A stretch of DNA of 64,000 nt from Erysipelotrichaceae bacterium. Its GTDB lineage: Bacteria > Bacillota_I > Bacilli_A > Erysipelotrichales > Erysipelotrichaceae. Each line of letters begins with the position of its first letter. Positions within the stretch are counted from its first letter, which is position 1. This document shows positions 15,483 through 24,004 of the stretch, in pieces. The translations under genes were made by a program, and so were the position numbers. The DNA lies in NCBI GenBank assembly GCA_030694975.1, contig JAUYTU010000010.1, positions 154,798-218,797 on the forward strand, in the 5' to 3' direction. Under the pieces are notes generated by a model, which saw only the letters and a list, made by a program, of their open reading frames with translations, had not been told where the DNA came from and made no database searches.

Positions 15483-16326
15483 AGTAAATCACATTCACTT
15501 CTTCAGTTTCAATTCTTGAGGAGGGCTGATAGGAACGATAAATCAAAAACAGGAATGCCATGTGTACAACCGCAATAAATGCTGACAAAATACTGATTAA
15601 TACCGTTGGTAATAGCGGTATAAATGCAAAGAACCCCAGGATTCCACCCACGATACCTTCCGCAATGGCAAGAAGCAATCCAATCCCAAACAATGTCCAG
15701 AAACTGCGCTTGGCAATTGCAAATGATTTTTTCAGTGCGGCCATAACCCCTAAGTCATCCAATACCATTGCCGTAAACCAAAATGAGAGGAATAAGCTAA
15801 TGGCTATCGCAATTACAGACAGCAGAATAAATCCTAGGATAACCACGATAACGCCCGATTCGCTCATGGTGGTCAACAAGCTGATCAAGGCTACGACATA
15901 TAAAATAATGGCAATTACAGCAACCAAACCAAACAAGATGCCTCCCAGAAAGTATCTGAAGTATTTCCCAATGTTTGAACTGAGAGCCAAAGCGAAATCA
16001 TTAATCGATACACTTCCCCTGTTTAGACCAAGCTTCACCAAACCAGCCGTCATCGGTATGGCCATGAAATTAAGAATCATGGCAATTGACCCGCTACTGG
16101 CTGAATTGCCGACTCCTGCAGTTCTTAATGCTTCAATGAATACTTCCGGATTGTCTAAAAAATAACCAGGGTACTGTTGAAAGTCTCTAAGAATCGCATC
16201 AACATCCGCAGTTGTCGGTGTCGACCCCATGACAAGTATTGCCGGAACCAATGCAACTATAAAAAACGGAATCAGAATAAGGTAGTTTTTAGTCACAAAC
16301 TTAAACGCATCTTCAAAATATTTCAT
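15481..16326 (-). CDS. Multi-pass membrane protein (DUF4013/DUF975-like)
   Basis: 281 residues beginning MKYFEDAFKFVTKNYLIL, then a hydrophobic helix, a polar extracellular loop, and four to five further helices. The later segment FTAMVLDDLGVMAALKKSFAIAKRSFWTLFGIGLLL, an amphipathic helix before a membrane pair, is typical of the glycerophosphodiester-phosphodiesterase-membrane/DUF4013-like proteins. The role is unknown. The start is the ATG at 16326 after GGGGATAATC; the frame extends 36 codons upstream but without a site. A stem-loop ends immediately before this ribosome binding site. It is divergent from the diguanylate cyclase gene. Confidence 0.65.
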   Translation of the reverse strand: MKYFEDAFKFVTKNYLILIPFFIVALVPAILVMGSTPTTADVDAILRDFQQYPGYFLDNPEVFIEALRTAGVGNSASSGSIAMILNFMAIPMTAGLVKLGLNRGSVSINDFALALSSNIGKYFRYFLGGILFGLVAVIAIILYVVALISLLTTMSESGVIVVILGFILLSVIAIAISLFLSFWFTAMVLDDLGVMAALKKSFAIAKRSFWTLFGIGLLLAIAEGIVGGILGFFAFIPLLPTVLISILSAFIAVVHMAFLFLIYRSYQPSSRIETEEVNVIY

Positions 16327-16337
16327 GATTATCCCCT

Positions 16338-16361
16338 TGTCTTTTTGCCCAAAGACAAGAT
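16338..16361 (-). promoter_or_regulatory. Stem-loop abutting the ribosome binding site
   Basis: CTTGTCTTT and AAAGACAAG form a 9-bp stem with a short loop. On the minus strand it ends right before GGGGATAATCATG, where it could affect translation of the gene at 15481-16326. There is no T run, so it is not a terminator. Confidence 0.4.
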
Positions 16362-16462
16362 CCCCTTTCGATATCTTAAGTCTATCAAAAACACCGTAGA
16401 TTCTCAAGGGAAATCCAATGTAGTTGTAACGCAAGCAAACGTCCCAATGATTGATTTATGTA

Positions 16463-16491
16463 TTGTTATCATCATTTATCGATGATATACT
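16463..16491 (+). promoter_or_regulatory. Promoter of the first diguanylate cyclase gene
   Basis: TTGTTA (16463-16468), 17 bases, TATACT (16486-16491). The start point would lie about 25 bases before the ATG at 16523. Confidence 0.6.
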
Positions 16492-16522
16492 TTATTAAGT
16501 GTTTTAAAGGTAGGTGAAAGAA

Positions 16523-17653
16523 ATGCCTGGAGTGTTGCAGTTGAGTGTCTATAGTGTGTTTATACTGATATTCATCCTGGTGAACTTACGACGTGAATAC
16601 CATATGTTGGATATTAAAGTAAAAATCTTTACATATATGATCTATACCGTTTTATTGTGTATTATGATGGACATATTGTTTAACAGTCTGGAAGGGACTT
16701 TCTATTTCTATAGTCGCTTCGTTTTAGTCTATGGCAATGCCATTCAATATGCCCTCACATGTCTGATCGTGTTTCTTTGGTATTTGTACAATGAGCAATA
16801 CATATTTAAAGATCTTTCACACTTTAAAAAGTGGCTGCCCTTTACGTCAATCCCATTGATGATCAACATGTCTTTGTCCTTGTTAAGCCCTTGGTTTGGC
16901 TTCTTCTATACGATTACACCCGATAATATTTATGTGCGTGGCGATTTATATTATATCGCAACCATGACAACTTATTTTTATGCTATTTTTACGGTTTTGA
17001 TCATTCATGTGTATCGCAATAAAATGCGTAAATCCGATTATGCGCCACTCATGTTCTTTATTCTCCCACCTGCATTTGCCGGAATTTTTCAGACCTTGAA
17101 TTTTGGTATACTGCTCATCGGACCCGCCTTTACTTTTTCATTTTTAGTCGCCTTTGTATACATTCAATCAAAAAACATGGAGTTAGACTTTCTGACCGGA
17201 TTGTATTCGCGCAAGGAACTCGAATACTATGTTGATGTTCTGAATAAACGAAAAAACTCGAGAAAGCAGTATGGCGGATTGATGATTGACATTGATAATT
17301 TCAAAAGTATCAATGACGTCTACGGCCACGATGCTGGCGATCGAGTTTTGCGAGAAGTGTCCGATGCGTTTCAAAAGTGTTTCAGAAACACTGATTTTGT
17401 CGCCCGAATCGGAGGAGATGAGTTTGTGGCCATTTGTGAGATTCAATCGTATTCCGATTTAGAAGTCATTGTTAAGCGAGCTCGAAATCAAGTGGACATG
17501 ATCAATACGTTTGACCGTTTTCCGTTTCTGATCAGTTTGAGCATCGGCTACGATAGTTGGGATCTTAAAAACGTGGAAAAAGATGAGTTCATGATTCACA
17601 TTGATAAAAAGATGTATTTTGAGAAAGATACTAAAAGACTAGTCAGAGGGTAG
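16523..17653 (+). CDS. Membrane diguanylate cyclase (GGDEF)
   Basis: 376 residues. The first 210 form about seven membrane helices, a probable sensory module. The GGDEF domain follows (about 215-376) with DFLTGLYSRKELE, IDIDNFKSINDVYGHDAGD and the catalytic motif GGDEF at about 297. An RNTD I-site sits five residues before it, so product inhibition by c-di-GMP is expected. It makes c-di-GMP from two GTP. The start is the ATG at 16523 after AGGTGAAAG; an in-frame GTG nine bases upstream overlaps this. It is monocistronic, with its own promoter and a shared terminator. Confidence 0.93.
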   Translation: MPGVLQLSVYSVFILIFILVNLRREYHMLDIKVKIFTYMIYTVLLCIMMDILFNSLEGTFYFYSRFVLVYGNAIQYALTCLIVFLWYLYNEQYIFKDLSHFKKWLPFTSIPLMINMSLSLLSPWFGFFYTITPDNIYVRGDLYYIATMTTYFYAIFTVLIIHVYRNKMRKSDYAPLMFFILPPAFAGIFQTLNFGILLIGPAFTFSFLVAFVYIQSKNMELDFLTGLYSRKELEYYVDVLNKRKNSRKQYGGLMIDIDNFKSINDVYGHDAGDRVLREVSDAFQKCFRNTDFVARIGGDEFVAICEIQSYSDLEVIVKRARNQVDMINTFDRFPFLISLSIGYDSWDLKNVEKDEFMIHIDKKMYFEKDTKRLVRG

Positions 17654-17681
17654 AAAAAAGGTGCGGTTGTCCGCGCCTTTT
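17654..17681. terminator. Bidirectional terminator between the cyclase and dps
   Basis: GGTGCGG-TTGT-CCGCGCC forms a 7-bp stem with one G:T pair. TTTT follows on the plus strand and TTTTTT on the minus strand, between two convergent genes. Confidence 0.85.
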
Positions 17682-17682
17682 G

Positions 17683-18108
17683 TTATGCCTTGATCGCTTT
17701 AATGAACCACAGATTCTTCTGATAACCTGCGACATACTCTTCGAATTTCGCTACGACAACAAAGTCATTGGCTTTGTCTGCTTCATTGCGAATTTCAGTT
17801 GCCAAATCCATCATCAGTTTAAAGTCGCCTTCAACAATATCCAATACTTCCTTAACTGCGAAGTCTTTGGCTGCTAATTCCTTAACAGTAGCATTCTTCA
17901 CGAAATCTTCCAGTTTTACCAATGGATATTCCCCGCGCATTTTTAACATCTCAGCTACTTCATCATATTGTTCAAAGAAGGTGTCATAAGCGGATTCGGT
18001 AAATTCGTGAATCTGTACGAATTCTTTACCAACTACATTCCAATGCAAGTTATGAAACTTTGCGTTAAGCACTGCCAGATTCGATAAGTAAACATTTAGT
18101 TTTTTCAT
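17683..18108 (-). CDS. dps: Dps-family ferritin-like DNA protection protein
   Basis: 141 residues of the Dps/ferritin four-helix family. Dps 12-mers oxidise and store iron and protect DNA from peroxide. The start LNVYLSNLAVLNAKFHNLHWNVVG contains the ferroxidase His residues (His19, His22), and the next helix TFFEQYDEVAEMLKMRG carries the acidic ligands. KNLWFIKAI near the end is also typical. AAGGAGATAAATAT precedes the ATG at 18108. It is a little short compared with the usual 150-160 residues and lacks a Lys-rich DNA-binding tail. I see no clear PerR or Fur box upstream. Confidence 0.9.
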   Translation of the reverse strand: MKKLNVYLSNLAVLNAKFHNLHWNVVGKEFVQIHEFTESAYDTFFEQYDEVAEMLKMRGEYPLVKLEDFVKNATVKELAAKDFAVKEVLDIVEGDFKLMMDLATEIRNEADKANDFVVVAKFEEYVAGYQKNLWFIKAIKA

Positions 18109-18174
18109 ATATTTATCTCCTTATTGATAACTAATACTGTTAAATAATAACATAGGATTTTTGCTTTGCCTACC

Positions 18175-18738
18175 TTAATGACTGAGTTTTTTGTGGTAAA
18201 CTTTCTGTAAATATCCCTGTTTTTTCAAATCAAACAACATGTGTTTGACAAAGGCATCCTTACCATCCATATAATCGAGAATTTGTTCTGGAAACTCTTC
18301 AGCGAGACGCATTTTCAATAAACCATACTCATCTCTTACGTTGGGATGATCACCCAAGTATGTCTTTAATGATAAGTGACGAAGCAATTCCAGTGAGTTC
18401 TTTTGACAACAATACAAATGATAGACCATGAAATCATCGTCAAATAAGCGCTTGAATACTTCTCTTCCTTCAATGCCCTGATTGCCTCGATGAGCGTAGC
18501 CGACACTTTCAAGAAGTGTTTTCACAGAATCAAAATCAGCTTGATCTTCCACGACAAGGTCAATATCTAAAATAGGTTTGGCTGAGCACCCACGGACAGA
18601 GGTTGAACCGATATGTTCGATGGCGATCACTTTATCTTTCAATATACCAAAAAGATAACTTTTTACTCGCTCAAACTCACTCACCCAAATCGGATCATAA
18701 CTGACACAAGTCACTAAACCTTTAAGCTTGCTATCCAT
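18175..18738 (-). CDS. GrpB family (UPF0157) nucleotidyltransferase-like protein
   Basis: 187 residues of the GrpB/UPF0157 family, which has a nucleotidyltransferase fold. Family motifs are VSYDPIWVSEFERVKSYL at the start, IEHIGSTSVRGCSAKPILDIDLVVED with the GST and DID residues in the middle, and the later YHLYCCQKNS and RHLSLKTYLGDHPNVRDEY. No substrate is established; some members sit next to coenzyme or sugar kinases. The ATG at 18738 follows AGGTG with a long spacer. It stands alone, divergent from the asnB T-box leader. Confidence 0.88.
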   Translation of the reverse strand: MDSKLKGLVTCVSYDPIWVSEFERVKSYLFGILKDKVIAIEHIGSTSVRGCSAKPILDIDLVVEDQADFDSVKTLLESVGYAHRGNQGIEGREVFKRLFDDDFMVYHLYCCQKNSLELLRHLSLKTYLGDHPNVRDEYGLLKMRLAEEFPEQILDYMDGKDAFVKHMLFDLKKQGYLQKVYHKKLSH

Positions 18739-18812
18739 CTTAAATACACCTGTTCTAACTTACCTTCAACTTAATTATACACCCCTTGGGCTGTAAGAGT
18801 AGATAATCGCTC

Positions 18813-18870
18813 TTTACATTTTTACATTAATTCAGAAATATTTACATTTGCTATGTACAAATCTTACATT
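18813..18870. repeat. Four TTACATT direct repeats upstream of the asnB leader
   Basis: TTTACATT occurs at 18813, 18821 and 18841, and CTTACATT at 18863, immediately before the T-box transcript. The copies from 18821 on are about 20-21 bases apart, close to two helical turns. No factor can be assigned. Confidence 0.45.
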
Positions 18871-18897
18871 TTACGTTATATTATAAAAAACGAAGAA

Positions 18898-19097
18898 AAG
18901 GATAGGTATCTTTGAGTTATCCGATGCAGCGAGTTGGGAGCGGTGAAAGGCCAACACGGAACCTGAATGATGTAACCCCTTGGAGTTGCTTTTTCGAAAT
19001 TTCAGTAGAAAAAGCCGGCACGGACCGTTACCTCCGAAAGGTTTGTATGAACCGGATAGAGTGACCTTAACAGGTAATTTGGGTGGTACCGCGGAGC
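18898..19097 (+). promoter_or_regulatory. T-box riboswitch leader, probably tRNA-Asn responsive
   Basis: The T-box core GGGTGGTACCGCGGAGC is at 19081-19097, preceded by a long structured leader with a GGATAGG...ACCCCTT basal pairing and a GAGTTGG/CCAAC stem. Uncharged tRNA binding would allow read-through into asnB. The triplet AAC at 18960-18962 (in CACGGAACCTGAATGA) is the likely Asn specifier, but this is not certain from sequence alone. A TATTAT -10-like element lies just upstream. Confidence 0.88.
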
Positions 19098-19135
19098 AAC
19101 AGCCTTCGTCCCTTGCAGGATGAGGCTGTTTTTTT
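19098..19135 (+). terminator. T-box regulated terminator
   Basis: AACAGCCT and AGGCTGTT pair in a longer imperfect stem followed by seven T residues. The 5' arm begins right after the T-box core, so the antiterminator excludes this hairpin. Confidence 0.85.
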
Positions 19136-19151
19136 AATGGAGGTATCCCCT

Positions 19152-20726
19152 ATGTGTGGATTTATGTTTGCCCAAGGCACCATCGATGCGACGAAATTTC
19201 TAAAAGGATTTAATACCATCTCTCATCGCGGACCCGATCAAAGCCGTATCCTGACTGAAGACTTCGGCACTTTCGGGTTTCACCGTTTGTCCATTATGGA
19301 TGTATCGGAAAACGGCATGCAACCCTTTGTGACACCCGATTACATTTTGATGTGCAACGGTGAAATCTATAATGAGCAACAACTCAAGAAAACTTTTTAT
19401 AATTATCCGTTTATCTCGCGATCCGATTGCGAAACCATACTTCCACTCTATAACAAGTTTGGCCGTTATATGTGTAAATATCTCGATGCTGAGTTTGCTT
19501 TTGTACTTTATGACCGAAATAAACAAATGACCCTGGCGGCCAGAGATCCGATTGGGATTCGACCGATGTTCTACGGTGAAATTAAGGGAAGCGAAAAATT
19601 GGCATTTGCTTCCGAAGCCAAATCACTCATTCCTCTGTGTGATAACATCAAGCCTTTCCCAATCGGAACCTTATATTATGGCGGCGAGTGGATCAAATAC
19701 AGTGACATCACCGAAACTACGGAGATACTACATGACATGGACGATATTCTGACACGCATCAACATCGGATTAACCGAAGCCGTCAAGAAACGGATGATGT
19801 CCGATGTGCCGATTGGCTATCTGCTATCCGGCGGACTTGACTCCTCCTTGGTATGTGCACTGGCCGCCAAATACGCCGAATCGCCGATCACGACCTTTGC
19901 GATTGGCATGAAAAGCGATGCTATTGATTTGAAATATGCCCGCATGGTCGCAAAGAAGATCAACAGCCGCCACTACGAAGCCATTATGACCGTTGAAGAT
20001 GTCATAGCCGCGCTTCCTTATGTTATTTACCACTTAGAATCCTACGATATCACCACGGTTCGAGCGTCCATTGGTATGTACTTACTGTGCAAATACATTA
20101 ACCAACACAGTGAAGTCAAAGTACTTCTGACCGGTGAAATCAGTGATGAGCTCTTTGGTTATAAATATACCGACTTTGCGCCAAGCGCTGAATCATTTAT
20201 GGAAGAAAGTAAGAAACGCATGCGAGAACTGTTTATGTACGATGTTTTACGCGCCGACCGCTGCATTGCGGCTTGGTCCTTGGAAGCGCGCGTACCGTTT
20301 GGTGATATAGCGTTTGTTAAAGATGTTATGGCAATCGATGGGAAACTGAAAATGAACACCTCCGGAAAAGGCAAGTTTCTCTTAAGAAAAGCCTTTGAAG
20401 ACGAAAATCTTTTACCACTTGAAATCTTGTGGCGCGAAAAAGCCGCATTCTCCGATGCTGTTGGGCATTCCATGGTCGATGAACTTAAGAAAGCTGCTGA
20501 TCGAATGTACACAGATGGAGATTTGAAGAATGCCAAAGATAAATATCCTCACTGCACCCCCTTTACCAAAGAAGCGCTGTGGTATCGCGATATCTTTGAA
20601 AAATTCTATCCCGACAAGGCTGATTGGATCTCAGCCTATTGGATGCCCAATCCGAAGTGGGAAGGATGCAATGTCAGCGATCCTTCAGCCAGAGTTTTGA
20701 ACAATTATGGCGACAGCGGTAAGTAA
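19152..20726 (+). CDS. asnB: Asparagine synthase (glutamine-hydrolysing)
   Basis: 524 residues. It makes asparagine from aspartate, ATP and glutamine. The start is set by MCGF: Cys2 becomes the N-terminal nucleophile of the glutaminase domain. GGAGG lies 8 bases before this ATG, while the frame extends upstream through the terminator. Motifs include SHRGPDQS, CNGEIYN and RDPIGIRPMFYG, then the synthetase P-loop LSGGLDSSL (about 232) and LLTGEISDELFG. The MYDVLRADRCIAAWSLEARVPF region resembles E. coli AsnB. The T-box leader ties expression to uncharged tRNA. The next gene begins 1 base after its stop. Confidence 0.96.
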   Translation: MCGFMFAQGTIDATKFLKGFNTISHRGPDQSRILTEDFGTFGFHRLSIMDVSENGMQPFVTPDYILMCNGEIYNEQQLKKTFYNYPFISRSDCETILPLYNKFGRYMCKYLDAEFAFVLYDRNKQMTLAARDPIGIRPMFYGEIKGSEKLAFASEAKSLIPLCDNIKPFPIGTLYYGGEWIKYSDITETTEILHDMDDILTRINIGLTEAVKKRMMSDVPIGYLLSGGLDSSLVCALAAKYAESPITTFAIGMKSDAIDLKYARMVAKKINSRHYEAIMTVEDVIAALPYVIYHLESYDITTVRASIGMYLLCKYINQHSEVKVLLTGEISDELFGYKYTDFAPSAESFMEESKKRMRELFMYDVLRADRCIAAWSLEARVPFGDIAFVKDVMAIDGKLKMNTSGKGKFLLRKAFEDENLLPLEILWREKAAFSDAVGHSMVDELKKAADRMYTDGDLKNAKDKYPHCTPFTKEALWYRDIFEKFYPDKADWISAYWMPNPKWEGCNVSDPSARVLNNYGDSGK

Positions 20727-20727
20727 G

Positions 20728-21222
20728 ATGATCAAAATCGTACCCTTGCGCCAAGCGCATTACCTTGCGGTAAGTGAAATATATCAAAAAGGCATTGACT
20801 CAAAAATCGCAACTTTCACAACGAATGTGCCGGATTATCCGACCTTCAATCATCATTACATTAAAGAAGCCCGATGGGTAGCGATGATCGATAGCGATGT
20901 CATCGGCTGGGCAGCTCTATCCCCCACGTCCACTCGCCATATCTACCGTGGCGTGGCTGAGGTCAGTATTTATTTTGATCCCCTCCATCAACATAAAGGT
21001 TATGGAAAACTGTTAATGGACCATGTGATTAGAGAAAGTGAGACATTAGGCATTTGGACACTGGTAGCCGGTGTCATCAGTAACAATGTATCCAGTGTGA
21101 AATTTCATTTGGATTGTGGTTTTCGTATCGTTGGAATCCGTGAGCGTATCGGACAGATGGATACCGGTGAATGGATGGATGTAACCTGGATGGAAAAGCG
21201 CAGTAAGACCACCGGTTTATAG
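20728..21222 (+). CDS. GNAT N-acetyltransferase, phosphinothricin acetyltransferase-like
   Basis: 164 residues of the GNAT fold. The acetyl-CoA loop is HQHKGYGKLLMDHVIRES. The start IKIVPLRQAHYLAVSEIYQKGIDSKIATF, the middle GWAALSPTSTRHIYRGVAEVSIYFDP, and the final SVKFHLDCGFRIVGIRERIG match the Pat (phosphinothricin/methionine sulfone acetyltransferase) group. Such enzymes acetylate amino-acid analogues, but the natural substrate is unknown. The ATG at 20728 lies 1 base after the asnB stop, so it is co-expressed under the T-box. That placement hints at a role in amino-acid metabolism. Confidence 0.82.
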   Translation: MIKIVPLRQAHYLAVSEIYQKGIDSKIATFTTNVPDYPTFNHHYIKEARWVAMIDSDVIGWAALSPTSTRHIYRGVAEVSIYFDPLHQHKGYGKLLMDHVIRESETLGIWTLVAGVISNNVSSVKFHLDCGFRIVGIRERIGQMDTGEWMDVTWMEKRSKTTGL

Positions 21223-21248
21223 TCTTATAAGTGATTTAGCTTAATTCA

Positions 21249-21277
21249 TTGACAATCAAAATATTCTATGTTAATCT
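21249..21277 (+). promoter_or_regulatory. Promoter of the lysine operon
   Basis: A perfect TTGACA (21249-21254), 17 bases, then TAATCT (21272-21277), about 25 bases before the lysine riboswitch. Confidence 0.6.
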
Positions 21278-21299
21278 TGATAAAACTAAATAAAGCTGT

Positions 21300-21498
21300 G
21301 TTAAAAGAGGCCGCGATGCGTCATTAATCCGAAAGGTTGAGGGACAATCGCCGAAGCACATATGTGCTGGGCTTATGTTGAAGAAACATAAGACTGTTCC
21401 CGTTTGGTTGCCCAATCGAATCGGAATGCGCTTTTTCCACGGAAGGGCGAAGGTAAAGCTATATAAGCCATGAGCCTTTTGCTCATGGCTTTTGTTTT
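21300..21498 (+). promoter_or_regulatory. Lysine (L-box) riboswitch with terminator
   Basis: The leader has L-box landmarks: AAGAGGCCGCGATGCG at the 5' side, CCGAAAGGTTGAGGGA, AATCGCCGAAGC, TGTGCTGGGCTTATG, then GACTGTTCCCGTTTGG and the 3' side GGAAGGGCGAAGGTAAAGCT. A strong terminator AAGCCATGAGC/GCTCATGGCTT with TTTGTTTT (21465-21498) follows. Bound lysine would stop transcription of the lysA-dap operon. This fits the eight lysine genes downstream. Confidence 0.92.
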
Positions 21499-21519
21499 AT
21501 AGAAACCGAGGGACCTGTG

Positions 21520-22797
21520 ATGACACATCTTCACTTTGTAAATTCTCACAACGGACAGCTGATGATCGGAAATTTCACCGCAAGTGAGTTGGCGAATCGC
21601 TTTGGTACACCTCTTTATGTTATGGATGAAAAGTATATCCGCAATCAAACTCGCATGTTCAAAGCGTCCTTCATTCATCCGACCCTCTTGTCCGAAGTGA
21701 TATATGCTTCCAAAGCATTTTTGACAATTGCCATGTGCAAACTCATCCAAGAGGAAGGTCTGAGCCTGGATGTTGTTTCCGGAGGCGAACTGTATACCGC
21801 TTATTGTGCGAAGTTCGATATGAACCGCGTTTATTTCCATGGAAATAATAAATCTGAAGAAGAACTGCGAATGGCGATTGTATATGGCGTTTCAACCATT
21901 GTTTTGGATAACGAAAGCGAACTGGAACTGCTGTTGCCTTTACTGACTTCTGCTCAGAAAGTTCTGTTACGAGTCAATCCCGGCATCGAAGCTCATACGC
22001 ATGAGTATATCGCCACCACCAAAAACGATTCAAAGTTTGGGTTGAGCACAGCCGATCCGGCAACGCTTGCATTGATTGAACGACTTATACGTGAACCTCT
22101 TATTGATTTTTTGGGTTTGCATGCTCACATCGGTTCACAGATCTTTGAATCTGAGTCATTTTTCAAAGAAGCTAAAACATTGCTCAACTACATAAGTGAA
22201 CACAAGTTGGTTGTCCGCGAACTGAATTTAGGTGGCGGATTTGGGGTTGCTTATACACGAAAAGACCAACCTTTATCTCTTCCTGAATTTCTGCGTTCAT
22301 TGCTTGAACACATTTCACAAACCCTTTCGTCACTTGGGTTATCCCCGATGAAAATCATGATTGAACCCGGACGTTCAATCGTAGCCAATTCCGGAACAAC
22401 CCTGTACACAATCGGCAGCACGAAAACGACGATCAATCAGAAAAACTACGTGTTTGTGGATGGTTCTATGGCCGATCACATCCGTACCGTCCTGTATGGA
22501 GCGCAGTACACGGCTTTGCTTGCCAATCGGATGAGTGATGTTTGCGATACCCAATACACCGTCACCGGCAAGGCCTGTGAGTCTGGCGATATCATTATCA
22601 AAGAAACCTATTTGCCTCCATGTACGAAGGGCGATATCCTTGCGGTATTTTCGACCGGAGCATACCATTATACTATGTCATCCAATTACAACCGTTTACC
22701 TCGTCCGGCCGTCATTTTCGTCAATGACGATCAAGTGCGCGTCGTTGTCAAACGTGAGACATATCAGGATCTCATCAGAAATGATATCGGAGCGTAA
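21520..22797 (+). CDS. lysA: Diaminopimelate decarboxylase
   Basis: 425 residues of the alanine-racemase-fold decarboxylases. It converts meso-diaminopimelate to lysine. PLP is bound by Lys65 in EVIYASKAF; further motifs are HGNNKSEEEL, HAHIGSQI, the glycine loop ELNLGGGFGV, EPGRSIVAN and GKACESGDII, which supplies the active-site Cys of the partner subunit. I take the ATG at 21520; an adjacent in-frame GTG begins three bases earlier, and GAGGGA lies upstream. First gene of the operon, right after the riboswitch. Decarboxylase first and DAP-forming genes after it lets one switch control both. Confidence 0.96.
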   Translation: MTHLHFVNSHNGQLMIGNFTASELANRFGTPLYVMDEKYIRNQTRMFKASFIHPTLLSEVIYASKAFLTIAMCKLIQEEGLSLDVVSGGELYTAYCAKFDMNRVYFHGNNKSEEELRMAIVYGVSTIVLDNESELELLLPLLTSAQKVLLRVNPGIEAHTHEYIATTKNDSKFGLSTADPATLALIERLIREPLIDFLGLHAHIGSQIFESESFFKEAKTLLNYISEHKLVVRELNLGGGFGVAYTRKDQPLSLPEFLRSLLEHISQTLSSLGLSPMKIMIEPGRSIVANSGTTLYTIGSTKTTINQKNYVFVDGSMADHIRTVLYGAQYTALLANRMSDVCDTQYTVTGKACESGDIIIKETYLPPCTKGDILAVFSTGAYHYTMSSNYNRLPRPAVIFVNDDQVRVVVKRETYQDLIRNDIGA

Positions 22798-22798
22798 A

Positions 22799-24004
22799 AT
22801 GAATCCCATTGTTATGAAATTTGGCGGTTCTTCCGTCGAGAATATTGAAAAAATGCAAGCCATTGCTCAGAGGATCGTATTAAAGAAGAATGAAGGTTTT
22901 GACATCGTCGTCGTGGTATCCGCCATGGGCAAAACGACCAATCAACTGCTAGAACTAGCCAGTCAGGCATCGACCAACCCATCCAAACGGGAAATCGATT
23001 TGCTCATCAGTACCGGCGAACAAGTATCCATTTCACTTCTGTCTATGATCCTGAACGAACACAGCCAAACAGCCATCGGTCTTACCGGATTTCAAGCCGG
23101 AATTAAAACCAGTGGGTTACATACAAAAAACAAGATTGAAGACATTGAAATCGATAAGGTTGAGAAACATCTTCGCGATGGCAAAATCGTGGTTGTGGCC
23201 GGGTTTCAGGGGTTGAACCAAGAGGGCGATATTACGACTCTGGGTCGGGGTGGTTCGGATACCTCAGCCGTTGCCTTAGCTGCTAAACTGAAGTGCCGTG
23301 TTGAAATTTATACCGATGTTGAGGGAATATACGGGGTAGACCCCCGATTATATCCCAATGCTAAGAAAATCGATGTCATCAGTTATGAGGAAATGAAGGA
23401 AATGGCCTTTCTGGGAGCTAAAGTCATGGAACCGCGCTCCATTGAAATCGGACATCGTTTCAACATTGAAATCCTCGTCGCTTCGGCTCATCAAAACACC
23501 CCTGGAACCTTAATCAAGGAGGCTGATCCACGTATGGAAACAAAAAGCATTACCGGTTTATCCGTTAGCGAGCGAGTCATTCTTGTCTCAATCAACCACC
23601 TGCCCAGCCAATCAAGGCATACAGCAGACTTATTTATTAAGCTCGCCCAAAATGAGATCAATATCGATATGATATCTCAAACGCATACTCCGGATGGCTT
23701 TGTTAACTTGGCCTTTACCGCATCTGCGGAAGATACTCATCTGATCAACGAAGTACTGGCTGAAATCCAACAGAAATATGCGGATGTCATCGTTTCTACT
23801 GACACCCAAATCGTCAAAGTTTCGGTGGTCGGTATGGGAATGCGCACGCAATCCGGCGTCGCCGCCACCCTGTTTGAATTGTTTGCGTCCAACGACATCG
23901 ACTATAAACTGATTACAACTTCTGAAATCAGTATATCCTACACGATTGACAGTTCACTAAAGGAAAAAGCGGTCCATCTGATCGCCTCGGCATTCAATTT
24001 ATGA
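22799..24004 (+). CDS. lysC: Aspartate kinase
   Basis: 401 residues. It phosphorylates aspartate, the first step to lysine, methionine and threonine. The N-terminus MNPIVMKFGGSSVENIEKM has the KFGGSS substrate motif. The kinase core includes STGEQVSISLLSMIL, TTLGRGGSDTSAVALA and EIYTDVEGIYGVDPR. Two ACT domains follow (about 265-401), with RVILVSINHLP and VSVVGMGMRTQSGVAATLF. The ACT domains imply feedback control by an amino acid, probably lysine given the riboswitch. The ATG at 22799, with GGAG eight bases upstream, begins one base after the lysA stop; the frame extends into lysA but without support. Confidence 0.95.
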   Translation: MNPIVMKFGGSSVENIEKMQAIAQRIVLKKNEGFDIVVVVSAMGKTTNQLLELASQASTNPSKREIDLLISTGEQVSISLLSMILNEHSQTAIGLTGFQAGIKTSGLHTKNKIEDIEIDKVEKHLRDGKIVVVAGFQGLNQEGDITTLGRGGSDTSAVALAAKLKCRVEIYTDVEGIYGVDPRLYPNAKKIDVISYEEMKEMAFLGAKVMEPRSIEIGHRFNIEILVASAHQNTPGTLIKEADPRMETKSITGLSVSERVILVSINHLPSQSRHTADLFIKLAQNEINIDMISQTHTPDGFVNLAFTASAEDTHLINEVLAEIQQKYADVIVSTDTQIVKVSVVGMGMRTQSGVAATLFELFASNDIDYKLITTSEISISYTIDSSLKEKAVHLIASAFNL

